Part shown: piece by piece, positions 35,001 to 44,449 of the stretch | Position numbering within the stretch: position 1 is the first letter of the stretch | Layout: each line of letters begins with the position of its first letter | Assembly: GCA_949130485.1 (NCBI GenBank) | Contig: OX422184.1 | Span: 14,792,405 to 14,856,404, forward strand | DNA from: Agelas oroides | Lineage: Eukaryota > Porifera > Demospongiae > Agelasida > Agelasidae | Reading direction: 5' to 3' | DNA length: 64,000 nucleotides | The notes under the pieces: model-generated | What the model was told of the DNA's origin: nothing | Databases searched by the model: none | Seen by the model: only the letters and a program-made list of their open reading frames with translations | Program-made: the position numbers and the translations under genes

Positions 35001-37425
35001 AGCTTTTACTCAAACACAGTGAGCAAACAGCGTCCAGTTTTCACTTGAGGTAGGAGTTCTACGTTATAGATAAACCATAGTTAGTAGAGGTGTACTGCAA
35101 ATACACAAGATAAGTTGTACAAGTAAACCCCGAGGGCGGAGTACTTGTACAACTTCTCGAGGGTGTTTGCAGTACGCCTCTACTAACTATGGTTTATCTG
35201 GCTTGTAGCAGGGCAGCCATACAAATCAAAGGCTAGCGCTTGGCGATGGTTGCATAGCAACTGCTTACGCAAAACCGTTCTGCAATTTTACTGGTTGAAC
35301 ACAGGCGTAATTCAATTATCCCAGAGTTTGACTGGCTATAGCTCCGGCAGGGAAGAAGAAAGCGCTCGTGTTTTCTCCTACATTGGCAACCGTTGGCGCC
35401 GATAAGAAGGTGCCAGAGAAACGTAAGTATGGGATGAGTCACCCGAGCGGCTTTGAGAGTGAGAAAGAGAAGGATCGCGATTTTCAACCTATAAAGAAGC
35501 GGCGCACGAAGCCATCTGCTTCTAAAGGAAAGCAAAGCACTTTGCTGAAATGCTATTGTTGGAAGACTATTTCGAAAAGGTACGTTCCGAAAATACCGGG
35601 AACACAAAGTGGGCAGTTTCAACTTTTAAACGATGGATTGTGTCGCGCGAACAGCGTAGTGCTGTCCATGATACCGTAGGTCTGAAGCCAGTGGACAAGG
35701 AGTGTGCTGAATTTTGCTGCTGGGCTCTGTTTGTTTCTGGTGGAAGCCTGGAAAATGAACGGTGAATCTTTAACCACCGAAGACGCTGGTTTTGTTCACT
35801 CCGTGCAGCCAGCATGTCCCCGTTCAGTGCAATGTAGTTGTGTCGCCTTTTGTAGTACCGCATGAAGCCAACTCAGCCCTCTGCAAGACCGTTGGAGCCC
35901 ATCGCAAGCTGTCATTTTATGCTACTCTACTGGTGCTGTCTGCTGTCTTTAAGAAAAAACTGCAAGTGTTCAACCAGCCGTCAATCCAGAACTTTCGTTG
36001 ATATGTTCATGGACTCAGTTTACACATTAGTAATATATGGTTGTAAGCATTACCCTTTATTTTATACTTTGTTTTGCATTTCTGTGTTCTACATGTGTAC
36101 ATGTATTATGATTTTGTGCTGACTCAGTCAGGTTCTAACTTCTACTTCCTGGGTTCTAACTTCCAGCTGCTGGGTTCTAACTTCTCAACCGCAGTGTACT
36201 TAGGTTACACACAGGGCGGTTCCTTTGATTTTTAAGGCTTCCAGGCTACAACTTCATATAACTTGGAAACCGGCTTATAATATCCAGCGGTAGAATTGTG
36301 CCGTTTCACATTGCTAGTCAGCTGCAATGTATAACGAGCAGAAAATGGCTCCAAACAAGTAGAAATAGCTTACTTGGCAGTGATAAGCCACTTAGATAAA
36401 CTAGTCCAGCCTAGTTACACGCGCTATGTACACAATTCAAGCCGCCCAGGGCTTGCTAGCACTCTTGTCAACTTTGACCTTCAGTCCTGATAATGCTGAC
36501 TATGGCAATTTCCGCTAAACTAAACGTGTAAATTATTTCCGCGTGCAACGAACTACCACAACTCTTGAAAATACTCTTATGCCCACAGGTAAATTTTCGA
36601 GAGATTCTGTACTGTAATGAACACAGAACAGACAATAATATTCACAGCTTACAGTATGCCTTTCCTACACAGCAAATCCTAATATGTGCACTGTGCATTT
36701 AATCAACGATGGTGTGACTGTGAATGGGAACACTGCTACCGTGGAGTTTGCCAGCTCAGGCCCTGCTACTACCTTCCAGTGCAGTGTTGATAGCCAGGGC
36801 TTCTCTGCATGTGAGCTTCTGCAAGTTACATACATATAATAAAGCTCATACCAAATGACATAGATGCATTTTATTTTGTGAATGCATGGTGAGTGCAGTG
36901 CCTGGTGAAACAAGGTGTCAGATTAGAGCAATTTTAGTGTTCACATAAAACTACAGTAAGCTTCAGAGCATACCCTGCCACCATAGTGATTGCTTTTGTC
37001 CAAAATTGGAGTAGGTTGTGAATTTAATTCTTTAAGTCTAATGGTGAAGTATACTGTGCAAAGTGCGAATAAATGAAATTGAACCTGCATGCTTATTTCA
37101 CTTCCACTGAAGGTGGTCTTTTGCATTTGACACATTGCAGCATGCTTCTAGTCAATTTGTTTTTTGCCCGGCTGAGTCGCCATGCCTAATTATCAAAATA
37201 ACACATTGTACACAAGATAATACGCTGACTATAGGGGATTTCAGTGACAACCATTGGAACCAGTCTGGGTCCGCCTCTGCTAACATTACTCTAGGACATG
37301 TTCTCAATACAGGCAGCAGTCCCCACATCTTCATGAAGCTCTCAGTGGGAAGTCACATGGTGAAGATTGTACCAATTGGCTGTGGAAGGATGCGACGACC
37401 AGTTTCTACATCCTTTGTGGTGTGA
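32040..37425 (+). CDS. Two tandem Cys-containing beta-sandwich-like domains (4 exons); possible C-terminal part of the deaminase
   Basis: Exons 32040-32168, 32355-32486, 36673-36810 and 37313-37425 have GT-AG borders and all join in phase 1. Exon pairs encode two homologous ~85-aa domains: VRLINNSPRVEGNN / VQCG / NCSSTSFSF / MRVVVKP, and VHLINDGVTVNGNT / FQCSVDSQGFSACSSP / LSVGSHMVKIVP. This F-x-C ... F-x-x-C-S-S-P ... L-x-x-G-x-H wording is typical of Ig/FnIII-like extracellular domains. The reading ends with TGA at 37423. No start codon or signal peptide is available: only 98 bp separate the first exon from the deaminase stop. An in-frame alternative donor at 31914 (CCAG/gtgcag, phase 1) would fuse them through a Pro-rich linker (PTPPTRPPRPG). 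Otherwise a separate 5' exon must lie in intron 14. Further exons after 37425 cannot be excluded. Confidence 0.6.
33541..33906. mobile_element. Fold-back element, ~94-bp arms
   Basis: The left arm (gtttggtccccagaccctt through ccaacgtggatccacgg) and right arm (ccatggatccacgttggggt through gaagggtctgggaacca) are inverted with few mismatches, around ~175 bp. Each arm itself holds a smaller inverted pair (cagacccttcc / ggaagggtctg), so the arms are hairpins within a hairpin. It sits between exons 2 and 3 of the beta-domain gene. Confidence 0.85.
34317..34637 (+). CDS. UPF0547-like zinc-ribbon ORF, partial, probably transposon-linked
   Basis: Residues 11-29 read CPQCNTMVHVKRSVCDCGH followed by AFASKKRKAHD: four cysteines spaced as in UPF0547-type zinc ribbons and a basic patch. 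The rest of the frame looks non-coding and was probably never translated; a donor may lie soon after the basic patch. The motif recurs at the N-terminus of mobile-element proteins in invertebrates, and the neighbourhood is repeat-rich. A genuine small exon of a host gene is also possible. Confidence 0.4.
   Translation: MTVFYERFRKVCPQCNTMVHVKRSVCDCGHAFASKKRKAHDQCLCLPYVFGSVLACEIKSAHVFQELSYSLRGLCLSLSSLITLPQTVKLFYVSLCSQALQQQYTV
34654..34711. repeat. Fold-back hairpin, ttcccaggctctcc family
   Basis: gttcccaggctctcccg and gagagcctgggaac surround ~25 bp containing tttttattttttgttggggc. The same inner sequence appears in the large inverted repeat at 62.27-62.89 kb. Confidence 0.8.
35068..35201. repeat. 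134-bp palindrome
   Basis: agataaaccatagttagtag at the left is mirrored by ctactaactatggtttatct at the right. A second inner pair, aagttgtacaag / cttgtacaactt, is separated by only ~17 bases. It lies just upstream of the Crypton-like fragment. Confidence 0.85.
35368..36010 (+). pseudogene. Crypton/DUF3504-like fragment with frameshifts
   Basis: A basic first frame (EKRKYGMSHPSGFESEKEKD, then KKRRTKPSASKGK) runs into a second frame reading EDYFEKVRSENTGNTKWAVS, TFKRWIVSRE and then ECAEFCCWALFVSGG. A T-K-W-A-V-x-x-F-x-x-W motif precedes the conserved domain in Crypton-derived and KCTD1/QRICH1-type proteins. The frame changes near 35550 and again after 35765. The recombinase catalytic region is not seen. 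Confidence 0.35.
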
Positions 37426-37888
37426 AGCTGTGTTTCAGGACTGTAGCTACTGCATAATGTTAACTATGTACATAGCAGATGACCTTGAGGGAGTTATTTT
37501 CTTTAGGCTATTATAGTATTGCTACATGTGCATGTATGCATTGTAAGTGCAAGACTTTGATGAAATTATGTATCAAATTATGCATTGAACCTTTGTCTGC
37601 AACCTACCACCAAATAGTTAACAGCTCTCCACTTTTAGGTTACATCAATACCACTGCAACTGCAACTTCAAGTCTGCAAGCCCTAACTTCCAACATGGAC
37701 ATAGTCAGTGGTCTCAGCCTGGACTGTTTTGTGATGATGGTGGCAGCGATAGAACTATCAAGTCACAGCAACCATTCTGCTTGTCCCTGAAACAAGTCTG
37801 AAAGTCACTGATACCTAATTATTTTCAATTTTTCCAGCTGGTGGTTCCCATTTCAGTGTCACAGAAGGTTTGTGTGTCTGGTTTAGAA

Positions 37889-38229
37889 ATGGCAAGTACA
37901 ACACATGTAAAATACTCTTTCAAAAAATGGCAAGTACAACACATGTAAAATACTCTTTCAAAAAATGGCAAGTACAACACATGTAAAATACTCTTTCAAA
38001 AAATGGCAAGTACAACACATGTAAAATACTCTTTCAAAAAATGGCAAGTACAACACATGTAAAATACTCTTTCAAAAAATGGCAAGTACAACACATGTAA
38101 AATACTCTTTCAAAAAATGGCAAGTACAACACATGTAAAATACTCTTTCAAAAAATGGCAAGTACAACACATGTAAAATACTCTTTCAAAAAATGGCAAG
38201 TACAACACATGTAAAATACTCTTTCAAAA
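37889..38229. repeat. 38-bp minisatellite, nine copies
   Basis: Nine head-to-tail copies, starting at 37889 and spaced exactly 38 bp (atggcaagtacaacacatgt plus aaaatactctttcaaaaa). Copies are essentially identical, which points to recent expansion. The last ~17 bp of the unit are also the start of the 155-bp duplicated segment beside it. Confidence 0.97.
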
Positions 38230-38884
38230 TACTATCAGTAGTACAGTTACTACACATTAAACAGTGGCCAGATACTTTCCAGTCTTGTTCACAGTTCACT
38301 GGAAGTACAATGTAGTTATAGGTTGAAGTTCTTTGTTGTTAAAAATCACCCGAGGATTGTGCTCCTTGCAAGGCTAAGGATGGAAACGAAAATACATCAT
38401 AATGCAGGGGATGATGTAGCACCATCCCAAAGTCCCTCCTGAGCCTACTGTTGTTGCTATTCAAGCTTGCTATCACCACCAGTATCATAATTATTAACAA
38501 CAACCTAGTCTTTTTTTATTGGAACATCTCTGACTTCCTATATAACTGACTCCCTCCTTTCCAATGTCAGAAGCCTAGCTATCTCCTAAGGTGGGTTTTC
38601 TTGAACACTTTTTTACAGAACTGAACATAAGTAGCAACAGACAGGAAACGCCAATACAACACTGACAAACATCAATAACCAAGCGTCTTCATTTTTTAGT
38701 TGTAGTTGCGCTGGTTCGTGTCTTGAATAAAATACTCTTTCAAAATACTATCAGTAGTACAGTTACTACACATTAAACAGTGGCCAGATACTTTCCAGTC
38801 TTGTTCACAGTTCACTGGAAGTACAATGTAGTTATAGGTTGAAGTTCTTTGTTGTTAAAAATCACCCGAGGATTGTGCTCCTTC
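38213..38884. repeat. 155-bp direct duplication around ~360 bp
   Basis: 38213-38369 (from taaaatactctttcaaaata to gaggattgtgctcctt) recurs almost exactly at 38730-38884. The pair could be LTR-like ends of a very small element. No TG..CA ends, primer-binding site or polypurine tract were seen, so a simple segmental duplication is equally likely. Confidence 0.85.
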
Positions 38885-39190
38885 CAATTGCAGTCCTCTT
38901 GGCAGTCGATCATGTTCAACATGCTCTATATACGTACACGGAGGGTGTGGTACGGCGCATCCGCAGATGCATTGCCGTGTAAGTCGAAAGGGTACAGCGG
39001 TTTGCGAAACTTGCAATCTTCAAGTCGTCATGCGTGTTACGCATGCGCAAATGGGACAACCTAGGGTCACGTTGGAAACGAGAAAGGCGCGCGTTTGAGA
39101 GTTATAAAACTCTGCTTCGATCCCAACGGTAACAGCAGAAATGCAGCCACTCGAAGCCTCTTGCCATCCCACCTTTTTTAACATTGCTGG

Positions 39191-39804
39191 CAGTGGCGTA
39201 GCCAGGCTGGGGCACATTTAAGTACATCCTTAGCGCAAATAATCATTGTAGAATAATTGGGAAACATTTGTATAACCTGTATAAAACTAGAATCCAGCTT
39301 TTAAATCTGTAATATCTGTATACTTAACCATTATTTTGTACCCGTTTGTAGTGACTCATAGGCCTAATCAGGCCGGGCATCTCGCGTGTCACTCTAATAA
39401 AATATTTCATTCATTCATTCATTCACTGGGGCACGTGCCCTAGCCGTGCCCCACCAGTGCAGATACGCAATCGAATTATCGGCGCTGATAGTATCGCTGT
39501 CGCCGATCGCAAATCGGGCGCTAAACGGTCTTGAATCGAACGGCGCAGTATCGCTATGTATATATCTACAGAATTACGGGTGTCGTACGCTCACCGTACG
39601 CGAGTTTGCCGTAAGTGACTTATATTGCACTATGGTATAGCCTCAGAACCGACCTGGGAGGCTGTAAAATTCCAAAATTTTCTGGGGGAGCAGCCCCCAG
39701 ACCCCCCTAAGTGCTCTGCAATCTGCACCTCGCACAGAAGTTCGTACAAACGTAGTGTGCCCATGCTGTGCCGTAGCATCCGCGATGTCCTGGCTACGCC
39801 ACTG
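39191..39804. mobile_element. hAT-type non-autonomous element with 8-bp target duplication
   Basis: The ends CAGTGGCGTAGCCAG and CTGGCTACGCCACTG are inverted, and ATTGCTGG is duplicated perfectly on both sides (39183-39190 and 39805-39812). Eight-base duplications define hAT insertion. The inside has no transposase; it includes a stretch (about 39220-39425) ending in attcattcattcattc that looks like the 3' tail of a LINE. Confidence 0.9.
39220..39425 (+). mobile_element. LINE 3' tail
   Basis: AT-rich untranslated-like sequence with ctaataaaatatttc followed by an (attc)n microsatellite tail. Such simple repeat tails end many CR1/L2-like LINE copies. It is carried inside the hAT element. Confidence 0.45.
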
Positions 39805-41062
39805 ATTGCTGGAAGGAGAGTAGGAGTGAGTGTGATTCCGTCCTCACGGGACAGTGGAGTTCAAAGTCAAGAGACCATCTCCTTTGCTTGTAGATGCAAG
39901 GCAGAACTCAACTAGAGATGTTGGCAAGGTATGTTCACATTTAATATTATATTAGTAGGGAGAAATAGACTATTGTGCTTTAAATAGAGTTCACAGTACA
40001 CTGGTTTTCTGGTGTATATATTACTGGCTTTTACATCACCTACAGACATTTTCATATTCTGTGAAGATCTATAATCCAGTACGGCGAAGTCAGTTCACTT
40101 GGAGAGATCTGCATAACATTACCCACAAGTTTGAGAGTGTGGCAACCCTTCGTTCTGCATTGTACCATGAACTTGAGGATGACGTTCCCGATAGTGGAGA
40201 CTTCAATGTTGGATATTGAAGGTAGGCAGCAAAAAAAGAAGTGGTTGGCATCGTCTGATGACCTTAACGCTATGTATGCATGTTTTGAAGGAAAACCACG
40301 CATATCACTCTGGTGTGATGGAAAGGATCCAGACAATGGATCATCCAGTGATGAAGAAAGAGAGAAACCCTTACCAAAAAGAGCCAAGAAAAAAGACAGC
40401 CGTGTAAACTCAAAACGTAATGAGCGGGAGGATGAATTGGAGAGTACCTTTCAGCAGTTAAAGGAGAAACATGGAAACAACTACTCTGGGCCACAACTGA
40501 GGCTGTGGGCTCGAATGATAGTTGCAAAAACTCACAGTGACATGGATGAGCCTCCCAGGGTGCCAATGATCACAGGAACTGTTCATAAGCCTCAGCAAAA
40601 GGAGTCCCTAGCCGATGCTTTTGCTAGTGCAGCCACTGCTATTGCAAAGGTTTTTACTCCACCATCATGCAGTGATGCTGCTTCTCGATCTCAAATGCAC
40701 TGTTCACCAAGTAAGAAAGTTGACCTCAGGATGAAGAATTTGGAACAACTTCGCCAGTTACAGCAACTACTGGAAGATGGAATTTTGAGCCAAGAGGAAT
40801 TTGCTTCCCAAAAGAAAATTGTCGCTGGATCAACTTGTTTGAACACCAAACCTCATGCTGAAACCTTTTCTTCTGATCAACATTATTATGATATAACTAC
40901 ACAAGACATGTATGTTGATATAATCACATACTTATACTGTGTAAACATATACATAATATATGACACAGAACTTCCGTGTCATATATCTATATGGTGTAAA
41001 TAAGAGCATGTTTTATCCATTGTTGACAGTCTTGTGGTGTTAGCAACAAAAATGCAGATAAG

Positions 41063-42212
41063 CTATAGCACCAAGGTCTCAGTGTCCAACACATCTGCTT
41101 CCATGTCCATTGACCTGAGAATTGACTTGACCTTAGAGAACGCTTCCTCAATGGGGTTGTAGTCTGGTGAGTATGGTGGCAAAAAATGCACCAGAGCACC
41201 CACTTCCTGAATCATTTCAACAATCCCGGGAACATGGTGAATGGAACAGTTATCCATCACTACGACACTGTGGGGGTTCTTGCAATCAAATGGCATCAAG
41301 TGAGGGAGGAGAGCCTTCTGTACAAAATCGTAAAATACTTCACCGTTAACGGAGCCAGTCACTGTCTTGCAATCCAGTAATCCGTTCACAGACATGAAGG
41401 CAATTGCAGAAACTCTCTTGCCCCTTACCAGCAGCTTTTCACTCACTAGGGGTTTTCCTCTGAGACTATATCCATACCGTCTGATGGTAGCTCGTTGATC
41501 ACTTCCAGTTTCATCCAAAAAGATGAGCATTTCTGGATTGTAGATGGAAATGTCGGAAGCAAACTGTGATCTGAGGAAATCTTCCCTTTGGAGTGCAGCC
41601 AGTTTTAGCCTTTGCCTGGTAAACCCAATTCTCTTCAGAAACCGACAGATGGTAGATAATGAGACATCAGCTCCTGTAGTGTCTAGTAACTCAGAAGCTA
41701 TCTTACGCAGATATATCCCAGGACGCCTCAGCACAAGATGAATTGAAGGGCTGAGAGCCAGAGTGGCCTAACCCACATATCAAGTACTGGAAATTGCATG
41801 AATTGCACAAAAATGCAGTAAAAAGCATGCATACCCTAATGAACATAAGGCCAAAAATTTGAAATTCTTAATTTTTCTGCAGCTCCTGAAACACATTTTA
41901 AAGTATTCCCAAGTTAGGGGGGGCCAACTCAATGTTTGTGGGTTAGGCCACTCTGGGTCTCAGCCCTTCAATTATCATGAGTTCCAGGGGTGTCGTGAGC
42001 TTGCTGTAACGCGTGGAAGAATCATCTTTTCTCTGCACACCACAAGTCTCCCTGAAGCGAGCTACGGTTCGAGAAACGGTGGCTGCGTCTACCCCCAAAT
42101 TTACTGCAACATCTTTACACTTATAGCCTAGAACTTCCTTTTGCCAAACAATTCTCCACTTCAAGTCTTCGCTGTACGCACTAGTCCTACGCGACTCGAT
42201 TGATGTCCCCAT
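41063..42212 (-). pseudogene. Tc1/IS630-type DDE transposase, split by a MITE
   Basis: The N-terminal part (42212-41974) reads SAYSEDLKWRIVWQKEVLG and KDVAVNLGVDAATVSRTVAR, a helix-turn-helix. The catalytic part (41740-41063) has all three DDE blocks: LIFLDETGSDQRA, VVVMDNCSIHHV and PPYSPDYNPIEEAFSKVKS. A 225-bp MITE with a 4-bp AATT duplication sits between them. Removing the insert and one AATT leaves one open frame of roughly 310 codons, the usual length for this family. The catalytic residues are intact, so the gene was probably functional until the insertion. It may belong to an element whose ends are not obvious; no matching TIR pair was found around it. Confidence 0.85.
41745..41969. 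mobile_element. 225-bp MITE (family with 60384-60599), inserted in the transposase
   Basis: TIR gaagggctgag ... ctcagcccttc, target duplication AATT (41741-41744 and 41970-41973). Interior matches the copy at 60384-60599 (for example caagtactggaaattg, ttagggggg, tttgtgggttag). Confidence 0.92.
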
Positions 42213-42316
42213 GGTTTCACTCCCGGCTGAATTTGAATTTGGAAAGTTGTACGCATGCGCAAGTTACGCACCACGACTTAAAAAGTTGCAAGTTACGTGC
42301 AAAACCGCTGTAACAT

Positions 42317-43138
42317 CCTAGTTCGCCTACTCCTGTTTCGTCTACTACCGCTTCGTCTACTCCAGTTTCGTCTACTGTTGTTTCGTCTACTTAACAGTTT
42401 TACTTCTGTTTGCTTCTATTTGCATCATTGTTTACCAAGGTTTAATTGCATGCCTTTGTTGAAGTTTTGGGGGTATTACTTCAAGGAACATCCACTGACA
42501 TCATATGATGTACAAATACCAATATCAATGTTTTTACTTTTCTTGGAAGCATTTCTTTATGGGACATGGTCTGACATCATATGATGTACAAACACCAAAA
42601 TCAAAGTTTTTGCTTTTTTTTTGGAACGATTGCACCCACAAGACGAGTGTTCAGGCAAAAAGAGGAAAGCATAAAGACAATTGAAGTTTTCAAACAACGA
42701 GTACTCTTTAGATGAATATATTAGTGCACTTAGTAATTGGGTAGGATTTAAAAAGTTGTAAACTTGTATGTATATAGCTGGTATATTTCATAGCACATTA
42801 AATTGCACATTAAATTTGAGTAGGGTATGACTTACTACTGCAAATAAAAGTAAAAGAGTTGAGTAGGTATGACTTATACTACTGCAAATAGAAGTAAAAG
42901 AGTTGAGTAGGTATGACTTATACTACTGCAAATAGAAGTAAAAGAGTTGAGTAGGTATGACTTATACTACTGCAAATAGAAGTAAAAGAGTTGAGTAGGT
43001 ATGACTTATACTACTGCAAATAGAAGTAAAAGCGTTGAGTAGGTATGACTTATACTACTGCAAATAGGAGTAAAAACGTTGAAACGAAACAACAGTAGAC
43101 GAAACGGTAGTAGACGAAACAGGAGTAGACGAACTAGG
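42317..43138. mobile_element. 820-bp element with TIRs built of 15-bp repeats
   Basis: The left end CCTAGTTCGCCTACTCCTG continues as four 15-bp units (tactaccgcttcgtc type). The right end is the inverse (gtagacgaaacaggagtaga ... cgaactagg). CAT flanks both sides (42314-42316, 43139-43141), a possible 3-bp duplication. The interior is AT-rich and contains a 44-bp tandem array. Confidence 0.8.
42818..43080. repeat. 44-bp tandem array, six copies
   Basis: gagtaggtatgacttatact plus actgcaaatagaagtaaaagagtt, period 44 bp (first copy 43), starts at 42818, 42861, 42905, 42949, 42993 and 43037. It runs directly into the right TIR of the 820-bp element. Confidence 0.95.
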
Positions 43139-43141
43139 CAT

Positions 43142-44449
43142 AAACCAAAAATTCCCCTAGCTAGGAGGAACCGCGCGGCGTCAAGCGTGGCAAGGCATAG
43201 CCTCTACATTTACAATTTGGTTCCTTACGCCTATGATATGGCTGGACATTGCACTCGTATGTAGACAGCACTTAGCTCGTGAAAATACATCTGCCGTACT
43301 CGTGCGATATCCAGTCGTACATACGTGTTCCACTCTCACTTGTACAACAAGGTATATCACACTGACAACAATAATTACATGTTATAATTTATGTAATTCG
43401 AATGCTAGCTGACTTCTTGGTCTGTGTGCCAAGGTTAGTAGCGTTGCACTAAGGTGTGAACTTCAACTGCATGGGTGTGTACATCGATTGGAACAGTGAG
43501 ATATTGTGCACCCACAATGACAACCCCATTCAACTCACATGATGTCCTGGCAACTACATAATGCCATTGTAACTAAGTGTAAATGTATAGCTTGTTTCCC
43601 TTGCTGGTTTATTTGGCACAGACTTAAACAAGCTACTGTGAATATGTGATTTACTAGGCCATATTACCAAGCAACTTAGATCATGGTTATGCCGTCATGA
43701 ATAGAGATAGTACATCTTCTGTTTTCTGTAACCCAATTTCATATTATTTTTCATGGTTAACCCTTAATTGTCAAAAAATTATTCATAGATACTTGTATCA
43801 ACACACTTCTACATGTACTGTGCAGCTGTACCTCTACTGGGAAAACTATGTATTCATATGTAAAGTTATAAATGTCTAACTATAAAGACTGTACATCACA
43901 ACCTTGTTCCTGGTAAACATCTATTCAAATAAGAACTCCACAAGCTTTTCCAAGAACTTCACGGTGCATGTATAAACCTCAACTTTATCCTTTACATGTT
44001 TTGTAGATTTCTCTTTGGCACATGTTATATCTTTATTAGATTTCTCTTTGGCACACTTGTGACAACAGACTTGGGTACACATGTGACAGCAGACTGAGAG
44101 AAAGAGGTCGCCACAACTTCTTGGAATTTTTTTGCATTGCTTCTCCCAATCCTTCAGAAAAAAGCAAGATAGGTGTTGTCGTGTACCATACTCACAACAA
44201 ATAAAACTCCTACACAATTATTCAGTTGTAAACTTACTGGGATTTTGTCTGAGTACAACTGTATATTGAGACAATGCTTATCTCTTCTTCGTTCACCAGT
44301 GAACCTGTAATTCCCATTTTCCACACACTAAAATTGCAAACAAAATACACAATATAGTCATCCCTAGAGTCACTGTCCATTAATATAATTATATTACACA
44401 TGTCTATAGGAATAGTGAATCACATTTCCCTGTCAAACGTTAGAACTAT
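43142..44449. other. Space downstream of the channel gene
   Basis: No confident gene. A 98-codon Cys/Lys-rich minus ORF (44217-43921, with a repeated CAKEKS motif) and a minus segment bordered by splice-like sites near 44305-44235 could be 3' untranslated or alternative terminal exons of the channel gene. Nothing else is recognised. Confidence 0.3.

Larger units (their letters stand above)
39141..41003 (+). pseudogene. SHOCT-domain protein gene, interrupted and frameshifted
   Basis: The main frame (40205-40950) has an acidic-basic middle (SSSDEEREKPLPKRAKKK), a conserved-looking GNNYSGPQLRLWARMIVA and near its end LRQLQQLLEDGILSQEEFAS, a SHOCT-type short helical hairpin. An upstream exon part after an acceptor at ~40045 reads KIYNPVRRSQFTWRDLHNI and SALYHELEDDVPDSGDFNV, but in another frame: one base is missing near 40210. 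An earlier ORF from ATG 39141 (MQPLEASCHPTFFNIAG) continues in frame across a 614-bp hAT insertion (39191-39804) into GRRVGVSVIPSSRD and then stops. I recognise the architecture only as an uncharacterised invertebrate family. It is disabled here unless the frameshift is a sequencing error. Confidence 0.5.

Noticed and set aside
37630..37790. Further exon of the beta-domain gene (GYINTTATATSS frame after an acceptor)
   Set aside because: Phase does not fit a good donor in the preceding exon, which ends in a stop at 37425; sequence does not show the domain's Cys pattern.
37889..38229. CRISPR-like array
   Set aside because: Unit repeats without unique spacers, in animal intronic DNA; it is a minisatellite.
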